Of a stretch of 64,000 bases of DNA, positions 24,941 to 34,714 are shown one piece after another. The DNA is taken from contig NZ_CP050699.1 in assembly GCF_005116675.2 (NCBI RefSeq), positions 186,001 through 250,000 of the forward strand. Reading direction: 5' to 3'. The notes under the pieces were generated by a model. The model was given only the letters and a program-made list of their open reading frames with translations. It searched no databases and had not been told where the DNA came from. Source of the DNA: Desulfosediminicola ganghwensis. Its GTDB lineage: Bacteria; Desulfobacterota; Desulfobulbia; Desulfobulbales; Desulfocapsaceae. The position numbers and the translations under genes were made by a program. Each line of letters opens with the position of its first letter. The first letter of the stretch is position 1.

Positions 24941-26725
24941 TTACTCTTTCCAATCAGGACGGAGATACAACTCAGTGAGCTGTTTTCTGTCCACCGAAGA
25001 AGGTGCCTCGGTGAGCGGACAGGTCGCCTTCTGTGTTTTCGGGAAAGCGATTACGTCACGGATGGAGCTACAACCGCAAATCAGCATAAGCAGACGGTCG
25101 AGACCAAAAGCAAGACCACCATGGGGCGGAGCACCAAGCTCAAGAGCCTTAAGCAGGAAGCCGAACTTATCGTTTGCCTCTTCTTCACCAATACCAAGCG
25201 CATCAAGCACTTTGGCCTGGACATCCCGCTGGTGGATACGGATGGACCCACCGCCGATCTCGGTACCGTTCAGCACCAGATCGTAGGCCCGGCTGTATAC
25301 CGCGCCGGGATCACTCTCGAGCTTATCCAGATCTTCTTCTTTCGGGGCTGTGAAGGGGTGATGCAGCGCCTGGAAACGTTTGTCCTTCTCATCATATTCA
25401 ACCAGCGGAAAGTCGGTGACCCAGATGAAGTTAAACTCATCTTTTTTCAGCAGGTCGAGGCGACGGGCCAGTTCAAGGCGAAGCTCGCCGAGATACTGGA
25501 AGACAACCTTCTTACTATCTGCACCGAAGAAGAGAACATCGCCTTCTTCTGCACCAAGAGCCTCTGCGATAGCAGTACGCTCTTCCTCGCTGAAGAATTT
25601 GGCAATCGGTGACTGCCACTCGCCATCCGCCTTCATCTTCACCCAGGCCAGACCTTTGGCGCCGTACTGGATAACATAATCAGTCAGATCATCGAGATCC
25701 TTTCTGGAGAAGCTCGCACAGCCCTTGGCGTTGATCGCGCGGACGGTACCGCCACCATCGGCAATTGAACGGAATACCTTGAAGCTGCACTCCTTGGCTA
25801 TATCGGTCAGATCGATCAACTCCAGGCCGAAGCGGGTATCCGGACGGTCGGTACCGAAGCGGGACATTGACTCGTCGTAGCTCATACGGGCGTATGGCGG
25901 CTTGAAATCAATACCGAGAGTATCCTTGAACAGCTTGGCGATCATGCCTTCGGTCATGGCAATGACCTGCTCCTCGTCGACAAAGGAAAGCTCCATATCG
26001 ATCTGGGTAAACTCAGGCTGGCGATCGGCACGGAGATCTTCATCACGGAAACATTTGACGATCTGGTAATAACGATCCATACCGGCAATCATCAGCAGCT
26101 GCTTAAAGAGCTGCGGAGACTGGGGAAGGGCATAAAATTTACCGGCGTTTACCCGGCTCGGCACCAGGTAGTCCCTCGCACCTTCCGGAGTTGAACGGGT
26201 CAACATCGGAGTTTCAATATCCAGGAAGCCATTATCGTTGAGATAATTGCGGATGGACTGCACTGCCTTGTGGCGCATGATCAGGTTTGAAGCCATCTCC
26301 GGCCGCCGCAGATCGAGATAGCGATATTGCAGGCGCAGGTTGTCGGAGACCTCGGTTTCCTCATCCAGCGGGAATGGCGGGGTCTGGCTGGAGTTGAGTA
26401 TACGCAGATCATCGATCAACACCTCAATCTCGCCGGTTGCCAGCTTGGGATTAGCCATATCACCCGGACGGGCTTCAACTCGGCCCTTTACGGCAAGAAC
26501 CCACTCACTTCTCAGCTGGTGCGCCTTAGCGTGGGTCTCCGGATTCACCTCCGGATTAAATACCACCTGGGTAATACCTTCACGGTCGCGAAGGTCGATA
26601 AAAATTACACCACCGTGGTCACGTCTGCGCAGGACCCAGCCCATCAGTGTGACTTCTTCTCCGATATTGTCCTTGCCGAGTGCATTGCAGGAATGCGACC
26701 GGACTAAGCTTCCCATTGATTCCAT
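24941..26725 (-). CDS. aspS: Aspartate--tRNA(Asp/Asn) ligase
   Basis: Class II aminoacyl-tRNA synthetase, 594 residues, the bacterial-type length with the GAD insertion domain. The N-terminal OB-fold carries LMGWVLRRRDHGGVIFIDLRDREG-type sequence; motif 2 includes FRDEDLRADRQPEFTQID and motif 3 reads GLAFGLDRLLMLICG near the C-terminus. Whether it is discriminating or also charges tRNA(Asn) cannot be decided here. It lies 149 bases downstream of hisS on the same strand, the common aspS-hisS pairing, and ends at an intrinsic terminator. Confidence 0.96.
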   Translation of the reverse strand: MESMGSLVRSHSCNALGKDNIGEEVTLMGWVLRRRDHGGVIFIDLRDREGITQVVFNPEVNPETHAKAHQLRSEWVLAVKGRVEARPGDMANPKLATGEIEVLIDDLRILNSSQTPPFPLDEETEVSDNLRLQYRYLDLRRPEMASNLIMRHKAVQSIRNYLNDNGFLDIETPMLTRSTPEGARDYLVPSRVNAGKFYALPQSPQLFKQLLMIAGMDRYYQIVKCFRDEDLRADRQPEFTQIDMELSFVDEEQVIAMTEGMIAKLFKDTLGIDFKPPYARMSYDESMSRFGTDRPDTRFGLELIDLTDIAKECSFKVFRSIADGGGTVRAINAKGCASFSRKDLDDLTDYVIQYGAKGLAWVKMKADGEWQSPIAKFFSEEERTAIAEALGAEEGDVLFFGADSKKVVFQYLGELRLELARRLDLLKKDEFNFIWVTDFPLVEYDEKDKRFQALHHPFTAPKEEDLDKLESDPGAVYSRAYDLVLNGTEIGGGSIRIHQRDVQAKVLDALGIGEEEANDKFGFLLKALELGAPPHGGLAFGLDRLLMLICGCSSIRDVIAFPKTQKATCPLTEAPSSVDRKQLTELYLRPDWKE

Positions 26726-26874
26726 GATTCGTCAGTCAGGTTAAATTGTTCTCTGCCGTGAACAGGCAGAGAGGTAGATTATCTGGTGGCCGGACAGGTT
26801 GTCCGGCCATACAGTTCACAGTGTTATTATATTTTAAAAAATATCGTATAAAATCTTGCCAGGGCCCTGGTCGG

Positions 26875-28128
26875 TTATGCGCCGGCCAGCTGCTGCTGAA
26901 TGGCTGCAGCATCAAGAGCGATATTGATCTGCTCCTGATTTCCCATGTTTCTAAGTACACCTGTGCCTTTTGCCAGTTCATCATCACCGACAATAAGCAC
27001 GTAATTCGAACCGGCCTTGTCCGCCTGTTTCATCTGACTCTTCAGGCTTCGCCCCTCGTGATCCAGACCGACACGCAGTCCCGTCACGCGCAACTCATTG
27101 ACCAGACCGTAGCAGAGACGAACTGCCTCCTCTCCGAGGCCGGCAATAAACAGATCGAGTTCATTTGGTCGTCCCTGATCCTGTTCTTTCTGCTGCAGCA
27201 GGAGAACCAGTCGCTCCAGGCCGAGGCCGAAACCGATACCGCCTATTTTTTTCGGCCCGCCCAGCTGTTCAACCAGGCCATCATAACGGCCACCGGCACA
27301 CACTGCAGACTGGGCACCCAGATCGCCAGTGATAAACTCGAAAGTAGTTCTGCAATAGTAATCAAGTCCGCGAACCATGAACTTGTTTACCTGATAGTCG
27401 ACACCAAGTTGTTCAAGGCTGCTGCGAACGGCACCGAAGTGCTCGTCGCAGCCGGCACAAAGATTCTCTACGATGGAAGGAGCATCTGCCACTTGCTCAC
27501 GACATCCCGGCTTTTTGCAATCCAGCACTCTCAAGGGATTTGTTGAGCTGCGTCTCTTGCAGTCATCACAGAGGTGATCAATTCTTTCACTGAGAAACGC
27601 CAGTAATTTTTCCTTATACGCAGGACGGCACTCGCGGCAACCCAGGGAATTCATCTCCAGGCTGACCGAGATTCCCAATTCGCTGAAAATCATGGCGGAC
27701 ATTGCCATCACTTCCGCATCGACCCGGGGATGGTCGGCACCGATTACCTCTGCACTCACCTGGTGAAATTGCCTGAGGCGACCTTTCTGCGGACGCTCAT
27801 GACGGAACATCGGTCCTATGGTGAAAATTCGCTGAATCGGCCGCTGCACATAAAGTCCGTGCTCGATATAGGCACGAATAATCTGAGCTGTCGCTTCAGG
27901 GCGCATGGTAACCCCTTTATCGACAAAGCTGTACATCTCTTTTTCTACGATATCCGTTGCTTCACCTATAGAGCGTGCAAAAAGCTCAGTTTTCTCGAGT
28001 ATTGGCAAACGTATCTCTGAAAACTGAAACCGTGATACTATATCGCGAACCGTCGCTTCGACGCGCATCCAGAGCGCGACATCTGCGGGAAGTATATCTT
28101 TAAAGCCATTCAGGGCCTTGAGCTTCAT
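26875..28128 (-). CDS. hisS: Histidine--tRNA ligase
   Basis: Class II synthetase for His, 417 residues from ATG 28128, which has the ribosome site GGAGGG and begins KLKALNGFKDILPAD as the family does; an in-frame extension to 28218 is not expected. Family-specific histidine-binding motifs are visible: VRGLDYYCRTTFEF and CAGGRYDGLVEQLGG, and the motif 3 GFGLGLERLVLLL. The C-terminal anticodon-binding domain follows. Upstream of aspS on the same strand. Confidence 0.96.
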   Translation of the reverse strand: MKLKALNGFKDILPADVALWMRVEATVRDIVSRFQFSEIRLPILEKTELFARSIGEATDIVEKEMYSFVDKGVTMRPEATAQIIRAYIEHGLYVQRPIQRIFTIGPMFRHERPQKGRLRQFHQVSAEVIGADHPRVDAEVMAMSAMIFSELGISVSLEMNSLGCRECRPAYKEKLLAFLSERIDHLCDDCKRRSSTNPLRVLDCKKPGCREQVADAPSIVENLCAGCDEHFGAVRSSLEQLGVDYQVNKFMVRGLDYYCRTTFEFITGDLGAQSAVCAGGRYDGLVEQLGGPKKIGGIGFGLGLERLVLLLQQKEQDQGRPNELDLFIAGLGEEAVRLCYGLVNELRVTGLRVGLDHEGRSLKSQMKQADKAGSNYVLIVGDDELAKGTGVLRNMGNQEQINIALDAAAIQQQLAGA

Positions 28129-28394
28129 CAAAGTCCCTCCAATTCTGGGAAAGAGTGGAATTGTTCTGCTGATAATCAAAAAAGCATAAAATAAAACGCA
28201 AATTTCCGACTTTGTCAAGGAAAGCCCAAAAACGTTGCAAAACCCTCACCATAAGTCGCGCGCTTACATACAAACATCCCCAAGGTATTCATATGCCTGT
28301 AGTGTCGCAATATCTGCCCGCTTGACAAAAACAGGCAAGAGGGGCATTATCCGTCCTGCTACTACACTAATATTTAACAGGAGTATTGACGTAC

Positions 28395-29384
28395 ATGAAG
28401 TTACCATCACTAACTATAGGCAAATTCACTGTACCGTTCCCTCTTTTGCAGGGTGGTATGTCAATCCGGGTTTCAACCTCATCTTTGGCAGCGCCGGTCG
28501 CTAACTGCGGCGGCATCGGAATTATTGGCGGCTCCGCCATCCCGGCCGAGGAATTGCAGGAAGACATCCGAAAAGCAAAGGCCATGACAGACGGCGTTGT
28601 AGGCGTAAATATCATGTACGCCATGAAGAATTTCTACAACAACGTCATGGGCTCCATCGAATCCGGAATCGACATGATCGTAACCGGTGCAGGTTTTTCC
28701 AGGGATATCTTCAAGATCGGCAAAGAGCACAATGTTCCGATCGTTATGATTGTATCCTCACCATCACTGGCAAAGCTGGCTGAAAAGCTTGGTGCGTCTG
28801 CCATTATCGCCGAAGCTGCAGAGGCCGGCGGTCACCTTGGCACCGACAAACCTCTGAGAGAGATTTTCCCATCCATCCGTGATGCAGTGAAAAACATTCC
28901 GCTCATCGCTGCCGGCGGCATCAGCAACGGCTATGAAATGGCCGAAATGATGGACAAATACGGCGCCGACGGCGTTCAAATCGCTTCCCGCTTCGTGCTC
29001 AGTGAGGAGTGCGACGTAAGTGACAAATTCAAACAGGCCTACCTGGACGCAGGCAAGGAGGACATTGTCCTTACTTCTTCGCCCGTAGGTCTTCCTGGCA
29101 GAGCCATCAACACGCCTTTTGTCTCCGGTAAAAACAGCGGTGAGGATCACAGCACCAAAAGATGCGTTCACAAGTGTCTCAAGAAGTGTGATCACCACTA
29201 CTGTATTAGCGAGCGCCTTATCGCATCGCGCGATGGAAACATTGATGAAGGCCTGGTGTTTGCTGGTTCAAATACTTATAAGATGAAAAATATTCTGCCC
29301 GTTTCTGAGATTTTCAACCAATTCAAAGAACAGGCAGAAGCGGTATACAAGGAAGGAATCGGATTCGCTCCAGCGGCATCCTGA
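28395..29384 (+). CDS. FMN-dependent oxidoreductase of the nitronate monooxygenase/FabK class
   Basis: TIM-barrel FMN enzyme, 329 residues from ATG 28395. PFPLLQGGMSIRVSTSSLAA and CGGIGIIGG at the start and AAGGISNGYEMAEMMDKYGA in the middle are family signatures (FMN phosphate site). GPxGRAIN-type and a cysteine cluster CVHKCLKKCDHHYC near residue 255 mark the FabK-like, oxygen-independent branch common in anaerobes, so enoyl-ACP reductase or a similar reduction is possible and nitronate oxidation unlikely. It is divergent from hisS, 167 bases away, and followed 40 bases on by the nucleotidyltransferase. Confidence 0.85.
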   Translation: MKLPSLTIGKFTVPFPLLQGGMSIRVSTSSLAAPVANCGGIGIIGGSAIPAEELQEDIRKAKAMTDGVVGVNIMYAMKNFYNNVMGSIESGIDMIVTGAGFSRDIFKIGKEHNVPIVMIVSSPSLAKLAEKLGASAIIAEAAEAGGHLGTDKPLREIFPSIRDAVKNIPLIAAGGISNGYEMAEMMDKYGADGVQIASRFVLSEECDVSDKFKQAYLDAGKEDIVLTSSPVGLPGRAINTPFVSGKNSGEDHSTKRCVHKCLKKCDHHYCISERLIASRDGNIDEGLVFAGSNTYKMKNILPVSEIFNQFKEQAEAVYKEGIGFAPAAS

Positions 29385-29424
29385 CCTGATTGTTGCCACG
29401 GTACATACTAAGGAAGTTTCAGCT

Positions 29425-30762
29425 ATGCCTGGCACGACCACAAATTCCATCCGTATAATTACATCTAAAGAGCATCCGATCACCCCCGAGCAAATCTCGG
29501 CGGATGCTCTTTTCGTGCTGAAAAAGCTCAACAAGGCCGGATTTTCAGCCTACCTGGTCGGTGGTGGAGTGCGCGATCTCTACCTTGGCAAAAAGCCCAA
29601 GGATTTCGACATCAGCACCAACGCCCGCCCCGGCCAGATCAGGAAGCTTTTCCCCAATTCAAAAACCATCGGAAGAAGATTCCGACTGGTACAGGTTATC
29701 TGCCGAAGTGGTTCCATAATCGAGGTTTCGACCCTGCGCTCCTTAAGCGAGCACGACCTTGACGGACCTGAAGCGGTACTGGCTCCCAATAACACCTTCG
29801 GCAGTCTCGATGAAGATGCCCAGCGGCGTGATCTGACGATCAACTCCCTTTTTTACGAGATCGAGAATCAGACTATTATCGATTATGTCAGAGGCGTTGA
29901 TGATCTCGATGCCTGCATCATACGCATTGTCGGTGACCCCCAGAAGCGCATCAACCGGGATCCGGTCCGGGCCATGCGAGCCATTCGACATGCGGCCCGC
30001 AACAATTTCAGCATTGAGGAAACCTCTCTCAAGGCGATTTGCGACAACCATAAAAAACTCCTGCTCTGCCCTCCGTCCCGACTAAGGGATGAGACCCTTA
30101 AGGACATCTACAGCGGCGCTGCGGAACCATGGTTCAAGCTCTGCATAGAGACAGATATATTTTGCGACCTCTTCCCTATTTACCGCAAAACTATAGACGC
30201 AAAGGTACATGGCAGTACCGGTTGCCAGGAGCAGCTGCACAAGGTTTTCGCCACCATTGACAGGGTAAACAATATAGCCGTATCGAACAATGTCTCCAGG
30301 CAACCTGACTTTTTTATGATGGCGCTGATCCTGATCCCGTGGGCAGAAATCAAATACGGCATCTTTTCAAAACAATTCAAAGGTCCGGAACTCTTTCACA
30401 CCAGCAAGAGAATACGTGCCGATATAGATAACCTGCTCGGAGTCCAACTGAACCTCCGGCGCTCCCTCCGGCAGGAGATGACCACTCTGCTGACCAACCT
30501 CAACTCTCTCATCCATCACCGCCAGAACAACTCCTGGCCCAAGTGGCTTCGCAAGAAAAGTTACTTCAAACGCTGCCTGCTTTTCTACCGCTGTTACATG
30601 GAAATCACTGCCGACAAAGAAGTGAGCGAAGAACATCTCGAGATAGTGCACAGCTTGCACAAGACGCCAACCGAGCACAATGCCAAGCACGTCTCCAGCC
30701 AGCGCAACCGACCCGCTTTTGCGCCCAGGTCAAAAAAAGGCATTTTTGGCTTTAAAAAGTAA
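29425..30762 (+). CDS. pcnB: Poly(A) polymerase / tRNA nucleotidyltransferase family protein (PcnB-like)
   Basis: Class II nucleotidyltransferase: the catalytic loop LVGGGVRDLYLGKKPKDFDI holds the two Asp of the DxD-type metal site, with the RRDLTINSLFY and RDPVRAMRAIRHAAR neck motifs. An extra C-terminal region of about 200 residues ending in a Lys/Arg-rich tail (RSKKGIFGFKK) resembles PcnB rather than CCA-adding enzymes, which makes a polyadenylation role (RNA turnover) likeliest. 445 residues. It starts 40 bases after the oxidoreductase gene and may share its transcript. Confidence 0.88.
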   Translation: MPGTTTNSIRIITSKEHPITPEQISADALFVLKKLNKAGFSAYLVGGGVRDLYLGKKPKDFDISTNARPGQIRKLFPNSKTIGRRFRLVQVICRSGSIIEVSTLRSLSEHDLDGPEAVLAPNNTFGSLDEDAQRRDLTINSLFYEIENQTIIDYVRGVDDLDACIIRIVGDPQKRINRDPVRAMRAIRHAARNNFSIEETSLKAICDNHKKLLLCPPSRLRDETLKDIYSGAAEPWFKLCIETDIFCDLFPIYRKTIDAKVHGSTGCQEQLHKVFATIDRVNNIAVSNNVSRQPDFFMMALILIPWAEIKYGIFSKQFKGPELFHTSKRIRADIDNLLGVQLNLRRSLRQEMTTLLTNLNSLIHHRQNNSWPKWLRKKSYFKRCLLFYRCYMEITADKEVSEEHLEIVHSLHKTPTEHNAKHVSSQRNRPAFAPRSKKGIFGFKK

Positions 30763-31138
30763 CCGTCCTCTTTGAACAACTTGCACAACGGAGATGCCCG
30801 GAGCCCTGCCCTCCTCTTTTTCTCCTATATCGCGCAAGTGCTTATTATTATGGTTATTTATCTTTTTGTTCATTAATTGTAGTGCTTTGCATAACCATTT
30901 TTGATATATTGCCCACTCATTTTATTTGCAATTATCAACAATTATATCTAAGTACAACTATGATTGCTTAATCTGCGTAATCTCCCTTTTTTCGGATCTT
31001 TAGTGAATTCAGGCGCACTTTCCGGGAAGAGGGCTAAATGCGTTTTGAGGTTGTTGTTCTTATTTTTAGCCCGGCATAGCGGTGCCGGCACATTCGCGCG
31101 CTTGCGCACAATTGTTGTCACAGCAATAGGAGGTTGAT
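30763..31138 (+). promoter_or_regulatory. Leader and promoter region of the hydrogenase operon
   Basis: 376 AT-rich bases without a gene, containing the hya promoter. Near the start of hyaA a structured stretch occurs: GGGCTAAA (31031-31038) pairs with TTTAGCCC (31065-31072), and CCGGCA (31071-31076) pairs with TGCCGG (31083-31088). The second stem shares two bases with the first, so the two compete weakly. I could not find a convincing sigma-54 site: the GGCAC...TTGC near 31085 has the wrong spacing. Confidence 0.5.
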
Positions 31139-32215
31139 ATGGCAGACACGGTAAACACAACTCTGGATCCGCAACTTAATCGGCGCGGTTTCCTCAAGGG
31201 TATCACCATGGCAGCCGCAGCTTTGGGGATGTCCGACGCAGTGATTCCCAAAATGGTTGAGGCTGCTGCTTCCGGCGAACGCCCAAGAGTTATTTGGCTG
31301 CACTTCCAGGAATGTACAGGATGCACCGAGAGCCTTCTGCGCTCTTCCCATCCGGATCTGGCCCGTCTCATCTTAGACATTATTTCTCTCGACTATCATG
31401 AAACCGTCATGGCCGCTGCAGGTCATCAGGCTGAGCACAATCTTCATGACACCGTGCAGAACCATCCGTTCATTCTCGTCGTCGAGGGTGCTATTCCTAC
31501 CAAAGAGAACGGAATTCACTGTATGATCGCCGGCAAGACCGCTATGGAGATCCTCGCCGAAGTAGCACCGAAGGCCAGCGCGATCATAGCAATCGGCACC
31601 TGTGCCACCTATGGTGGTGTTCAGGCCGCTGCTCCAAACCCAACCGGCGCCGTCGGTGTACAGGAACTCGTTGACAAGCCAGTGGTTAACATCTCCGGCT
31701 GCCCACCGAACCCTGTCTCTTTCCTCGGCACCATTCTCCACTACCTCACCTTTAATCGTCTGCCTGAGCTGGACAAACTTGGACGTCCCAAGTTCGCATA
31801 CGGTCGAAGAATTCACGACCACTGCGAGCGTCGCGCTCACTTCGACGAAGGCCGCTTCGTTGAGCAATTCGGTGACGAATTCCACAAGCTCGGCTACTGC
31901 CTCTACAAGGTCGGTTGTAAAGGTCCGGAGACTTTTTCCAACTGTCCTGCAGTACGCTTCAACGACGTCGACGTATGGCCGGTAAGTGTTGGACACGGTT
32001 GTATTGGCTGTACTGAGCCAAACTTCTGGGATACCATGACTCCGTTCTACGAGAGACTGCCTCAGGTCAAGATCCCCGGTACCGGTATCGTCGCAGATGC
32101 TGACAGCATCGGCAAGAAAGTCATCGGTGTTACCGCAGCAGCTGTCGGTGTTCATGCAGCCGTTGGTATCGGCAAAGGCCTGATCAAAGGAAAAGGCGGT
32201 AGCGACGAAGCATAA
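31139..32215 (+). CDS. hyaA: [NiFe] hydrogenase small subunit, Tat-exported (group 1)
   Basis: Iron-sulfur subunit of a respiratory uptake hydrogenase that passes electrons from H2 oxidation to the b-type cytochrome. Twin-arginine signal NRRGFLKG at residue 14, so the folded dimer is exported. Cluster ligands include CTGCTESLLRS (proximal), IGTCATYGGVQAA and GCPPNP, and the distal/medial region HGCIGCTEPNFWD near residue 285. The C-terminal hydrophobic segment (VIGVTAAAVGVHAAVGIGKG) anchors it to the membrane. 358 residues; ideal ribosome site AGGAGG. First gene of the operon. Confidence 0.96.
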   Translation: MADTVNTTLDPQLNRRGFLKGITMAAAALGMSDAVIPKMVEAAASGERPRVIWLHFQECTGCTESLLRSSHPDLARLILDIISLDYHETVMAAAGHQAEHNLHDTVQNHPFILVVEGAIPTKENGIHCMIAGKTAMEILAEVAPKASAIIAIGTCATYGGVQAAAPNPTGAVGVQELVDKPVVNISGCPPNPVSFLGTILHYLTFNRLPELDKLGRPKFAYGRRIHDHCERRAHFDEGRFVEQFGDEFHKLGYCLYKVGCKGPETFSNCPAVRFNDVDVWPVSVGHGCIGCTEPNFWDTMTPFYERLPQVKIPGTGIVADADSIGKKVIGVTAAAVGVHAAVGIGKGLIKGKGGSDEA

Positions 32216-32311
32216 TTCGTCTGCAGCGTAGTTCAGTGAATTTCATACCTGCACGACGATACTGCATGCAGTTCGTCAGCGGTATACCAATATTTTATGG
32301 AGGTTTAGCTC

Positions 32312-34012
32312 ATGGCTCAGAGAATTACCATTGATCCGGTAACCAGGATCGAGGGTCACTTAAGAGTAGACGTAGAAGTAGATGGGGGCGAGGTCACAAA
32401 AGCCTGGTCTTCCGGCCAGATGTACCGTGGTCTTGAAAACATCTTGAAAGGTCGCGATCCGCGTGATGCATGGCTGTTCGTACAGCGTATCTGTGGTGTG
32501 TGTACCACCGTTCACGCCATGGCGTCAGTTCGTTCCGTAGAGAACGCCCTTGGCCTTGAGATCCCGCTGAACGCTCAGCTCGTCAGAAACATGGTTCAGT
32601 CCATCCATTGTCTGCACGATCACATCGTTCACTTTTATGCCCTCTCAGCACTTGACTGGGTAGACGTGGTTTCCGCCCTCGACGCAGACCCTGTCGCCAC
32701 TGCAAAACTGGCCGACAGCCTTTCCGACTGGCACGGTAACAGCCCTAAACGTTTCGCCGCAGTAAAAGACAAAGTAAAAACCCTCGTAGCCAGCGGCCAG
32801 CTCGGACCGTTTGCCAATGCTTACTGGGGCCACGAGGCAATGAAGTTGCCACCCGAGGCAAACCTGATGGCGGTTTCCCATTACCTGGAAGCTCTCGACT
32901 ATCAGCGCAAAGCCACCCAGGCTCTGGCCATCATCGGCGGCAAGAACCCACACGTACAGAACCTCTCCGTAGGTGGTGTTACCACCAACCTGTTCTCTGA
33001 GAACCAGACTGCGGTAACCATGGAGCGTCTCTACTACATCAAGCAGCTGGTAGAAGAGGTACGTGACTTCATCAAGATGGTTTACATGACCGACGTTGTA
33101 GCTGTTGGTGCACTGTACAAAGACTGGCTGCCATACGGCGCCGGTGTTACCAATTACATGGCGGCTCCTGACATGTTCCTCGATGCAGCAGGAACCAAGG
33201 CCGATCTGCCGGGTGGTACCATCTTCGATGGCGACCTCAGCACCATCAAGCCAATCAACACCATCGCTGACCAGTATTTCATCGACAACGTACAGGAATC
33301 AATTGCCAAGGCATGGTACGACGGCGACTGGTCCAAGCATCCGTGGGAATCTTCCACCGATCCGAAGTTCACCGAGTTCGAAGACGATGGCAAGTACACC
33401 TGGCTCAAAGCCCCTCGTTTCCAGGGCAAGCCAATGCAGGTCGGTCCTCTGGCGCAGATGGTTGTTGGTTACGCACAGGGTCACGAGAGAACTGTCAAAG
33501 CAGTTGACGCGTGTCTCAGCCGTATCAGCGCAGTTGCCGGCGTTCAGGTTGGTCCTGAAATCCTGCACGGCACCATCGGCCGTCACGCAGCCCGTGCAGT
33601 ACGCGCCGGCATGATGGCGGATCTGGCTCTCGAGCACTGGGATCACCTCGTAAACAATCTCGCCAGCGGCGATTACGAGATCTTCAACCCACCTGTCTTC
33701 CCGAAAGGCGAGCAACGGGGTGTTGGTGTGCACGAGGCTCCTCGTGGTCTGCTTTCTCACTGGATCGTTATCCAGGACGGCAAGATCAAGAACTACCAGG
33801 CTGTTGTACCTTCAACCTGGAACGCCGGTCCTCGCGATGCAGAAGGTCAGCTCGGACCATACGAGGCATCTCTCATGGGTAACCCTATTGCTGATCCTGA
33901 GAGACCTCTCGAGGTTCTTCGTACCATCCACTCATTTGATCCATGTATCGCCTGTGCGGTTCATATGCTTGATCCGGAAGGCAAAGAAATGGTGAAGGTA
34001 AAGGCTCTGTAA
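32312..34012 (+). CDS. hyaB: [NiFe] hydrogenase large subunit
   Basis: Carries the Ni-Fe active site. The four Ni ligands lie in RICGVCTTVH (N-terminal) and DPCIACAVHM (C-terminal). The C-terminus MLDPEGKEMVKVKAL after His is the expected pro-peptide, removed by the maturation protease (hyaD product) between His and Met. 566 residues, the normal length. GRHAARAVRAGMMADL and the EGHLRVDVEVDGG opening are also family-typical. It follows hyaA by 96 bases and has a ribosome site GGAGG. Confidence 0.97.
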   Translation: MAQRITIDPVTRIEGHLRVDVEVDGGEVTKAWSSGQMYRGLENILKGRDPRDAWLFVQRICGVCTTVHAMASVRSVENALGLEIPLNAQLVRNMVQSIHCLHDHIVHFYALSALDWVDVVSALDADPVATAKLADSLSDWHGNSPKRFAAVKDKVKTLVASGQLGPFANAYWGHEAMKLPPEANLMAVSHYLEALDYQRKATQALAIIGGKNPHVQNLSVGGVTTNLFSENQTAVTMERLYYIKQLVEEVRDFIKMVYMTDVVAVGALYKDWLPYGAGVTNYMAAPDMFLDAAGTKADLPGGTIFDGDLSTIKPINTIADQYFIDNVQESIAKAWYDGDWSKHPWESSTDPKFTEFEDDGKYTWLKAPRFQGKPMQVGPLAQMVVGYAQGHERTVKAVDACLSRISAVAGVQVGPEILHGTIGRHAARAVRAGMMADLALEHWDHLVNNLASGDYEIFNPPVFPKGEQRGVGVHEAPRGLLSHWIVIQDGKIKNYQAVVPSTWNAGPRDAEGQLGPYEASLMGNPIADPERPLEVLRTIHSFDPCIACAVHMLDPEGKEMVKVKAL

Positions 34013-34072
34013 CAACAGGTCCCTGAACACGAAACCTTTCTTTCCCGGTACTTACCGTAGGAGGTATATACA

Positions 34073-34714
34073 ATGGCAACATATGAAAAGAAGCAAGCAT
34101 GGAGCATCCTGCTTCGGATGTTCCACTGGATGTATGCCCTTTCCATTGTGGCTCTGTGTATCACGGGTTTTTACATCAACACCCCGTGGACCAACACAAT
34201 GATCGAAGGCAGCGCAAGCTGGCCAATGGCCTGGATGCGCTTTACCCACTTCGTTGCGGGCTACGTCTTCTCATCTGCGTTGATTATTCGCGCATTTTTG
34301 TACATTTTTGGTAACTCTCAGGAGAGAGTCTGGGATATTCTGCCGATCACACCACGCAACATCAAGAATCTCTTCGGCACTATCCTGCGCTACGCGTACA
34401 TCACCGATAAACATGACGTTCGGTTAGGTCATAATGTAATTGCAGGACTGACCTACCTTTTCACCTTCGTCGTCGCTATCTTAATGGTAGTCAGTGGTTT
34501 CTACATGCTGTTCCCTGAAGCTCCTTTCTGGCAGGGGATGGGACTCGCTATATTTGGTAGCCAGCAGTGGGGCCGTTATATCCATCATATCGCTATGTGG
34601 TGGTTCATGATTTTCGCTCTTATCCATGTCTACCTCTGTATCTGGAATGACGTGAAAGAGCCTGAGGGTATCATTTCCTCTATCTTTACCGGTGACAAGT
34701 TCGTACACAAATAA
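34073..34714 (+). CDS. hyaC: Hydrogenase b-type cytochrome subunit
   Basis: Four-helix membrane protein, 213 residues, that takes electrons from the small subunit to the quinone pool. Heme-ligating His lie in FHWMYALSIVAL, RFTHFVAGYVFSS and the C-terminal IHHIAMWWFMIFALIHVYL segment, fitting a di-heme cytochrome b. Good ribosome site (GTAGGAGG). Its last 23 bases overlap the GTG start of hypF. Confidence 0.94.
   Translation: MATYEKKQAWSILLRMFHWMYALSIVALCITGFYINTPWTNTMIEGSASWPMAWMRFTHFVAGYVFSSALIIRAFLYIFGNSQERVWDILPITPRNIKNLFGTILRYAYITDKHDVRLGHNVIAGLTYLFTFVVAILMVVSGFYMLFPEAPFWQGMGLAIFGSQQWGRYIHHIAMWWFMIFALIHVYLCIWNDVKEPEGIISSIFTGDKFVHK

Noticed and set aside
29255-29275. TTCAAAT-type sequence as a tRNA T-loop
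   Set aside because: Lies inside the oxidoreductase coding sequence and has no acceptor or anticodon partner. No tRNA gene was recognised in the window.
31080-31105. GGCAC...TTGC before hyaA as a sigma-54 promoter
   Set aside because: The GG-to-GC distance is 15 bases rather than the required ten.
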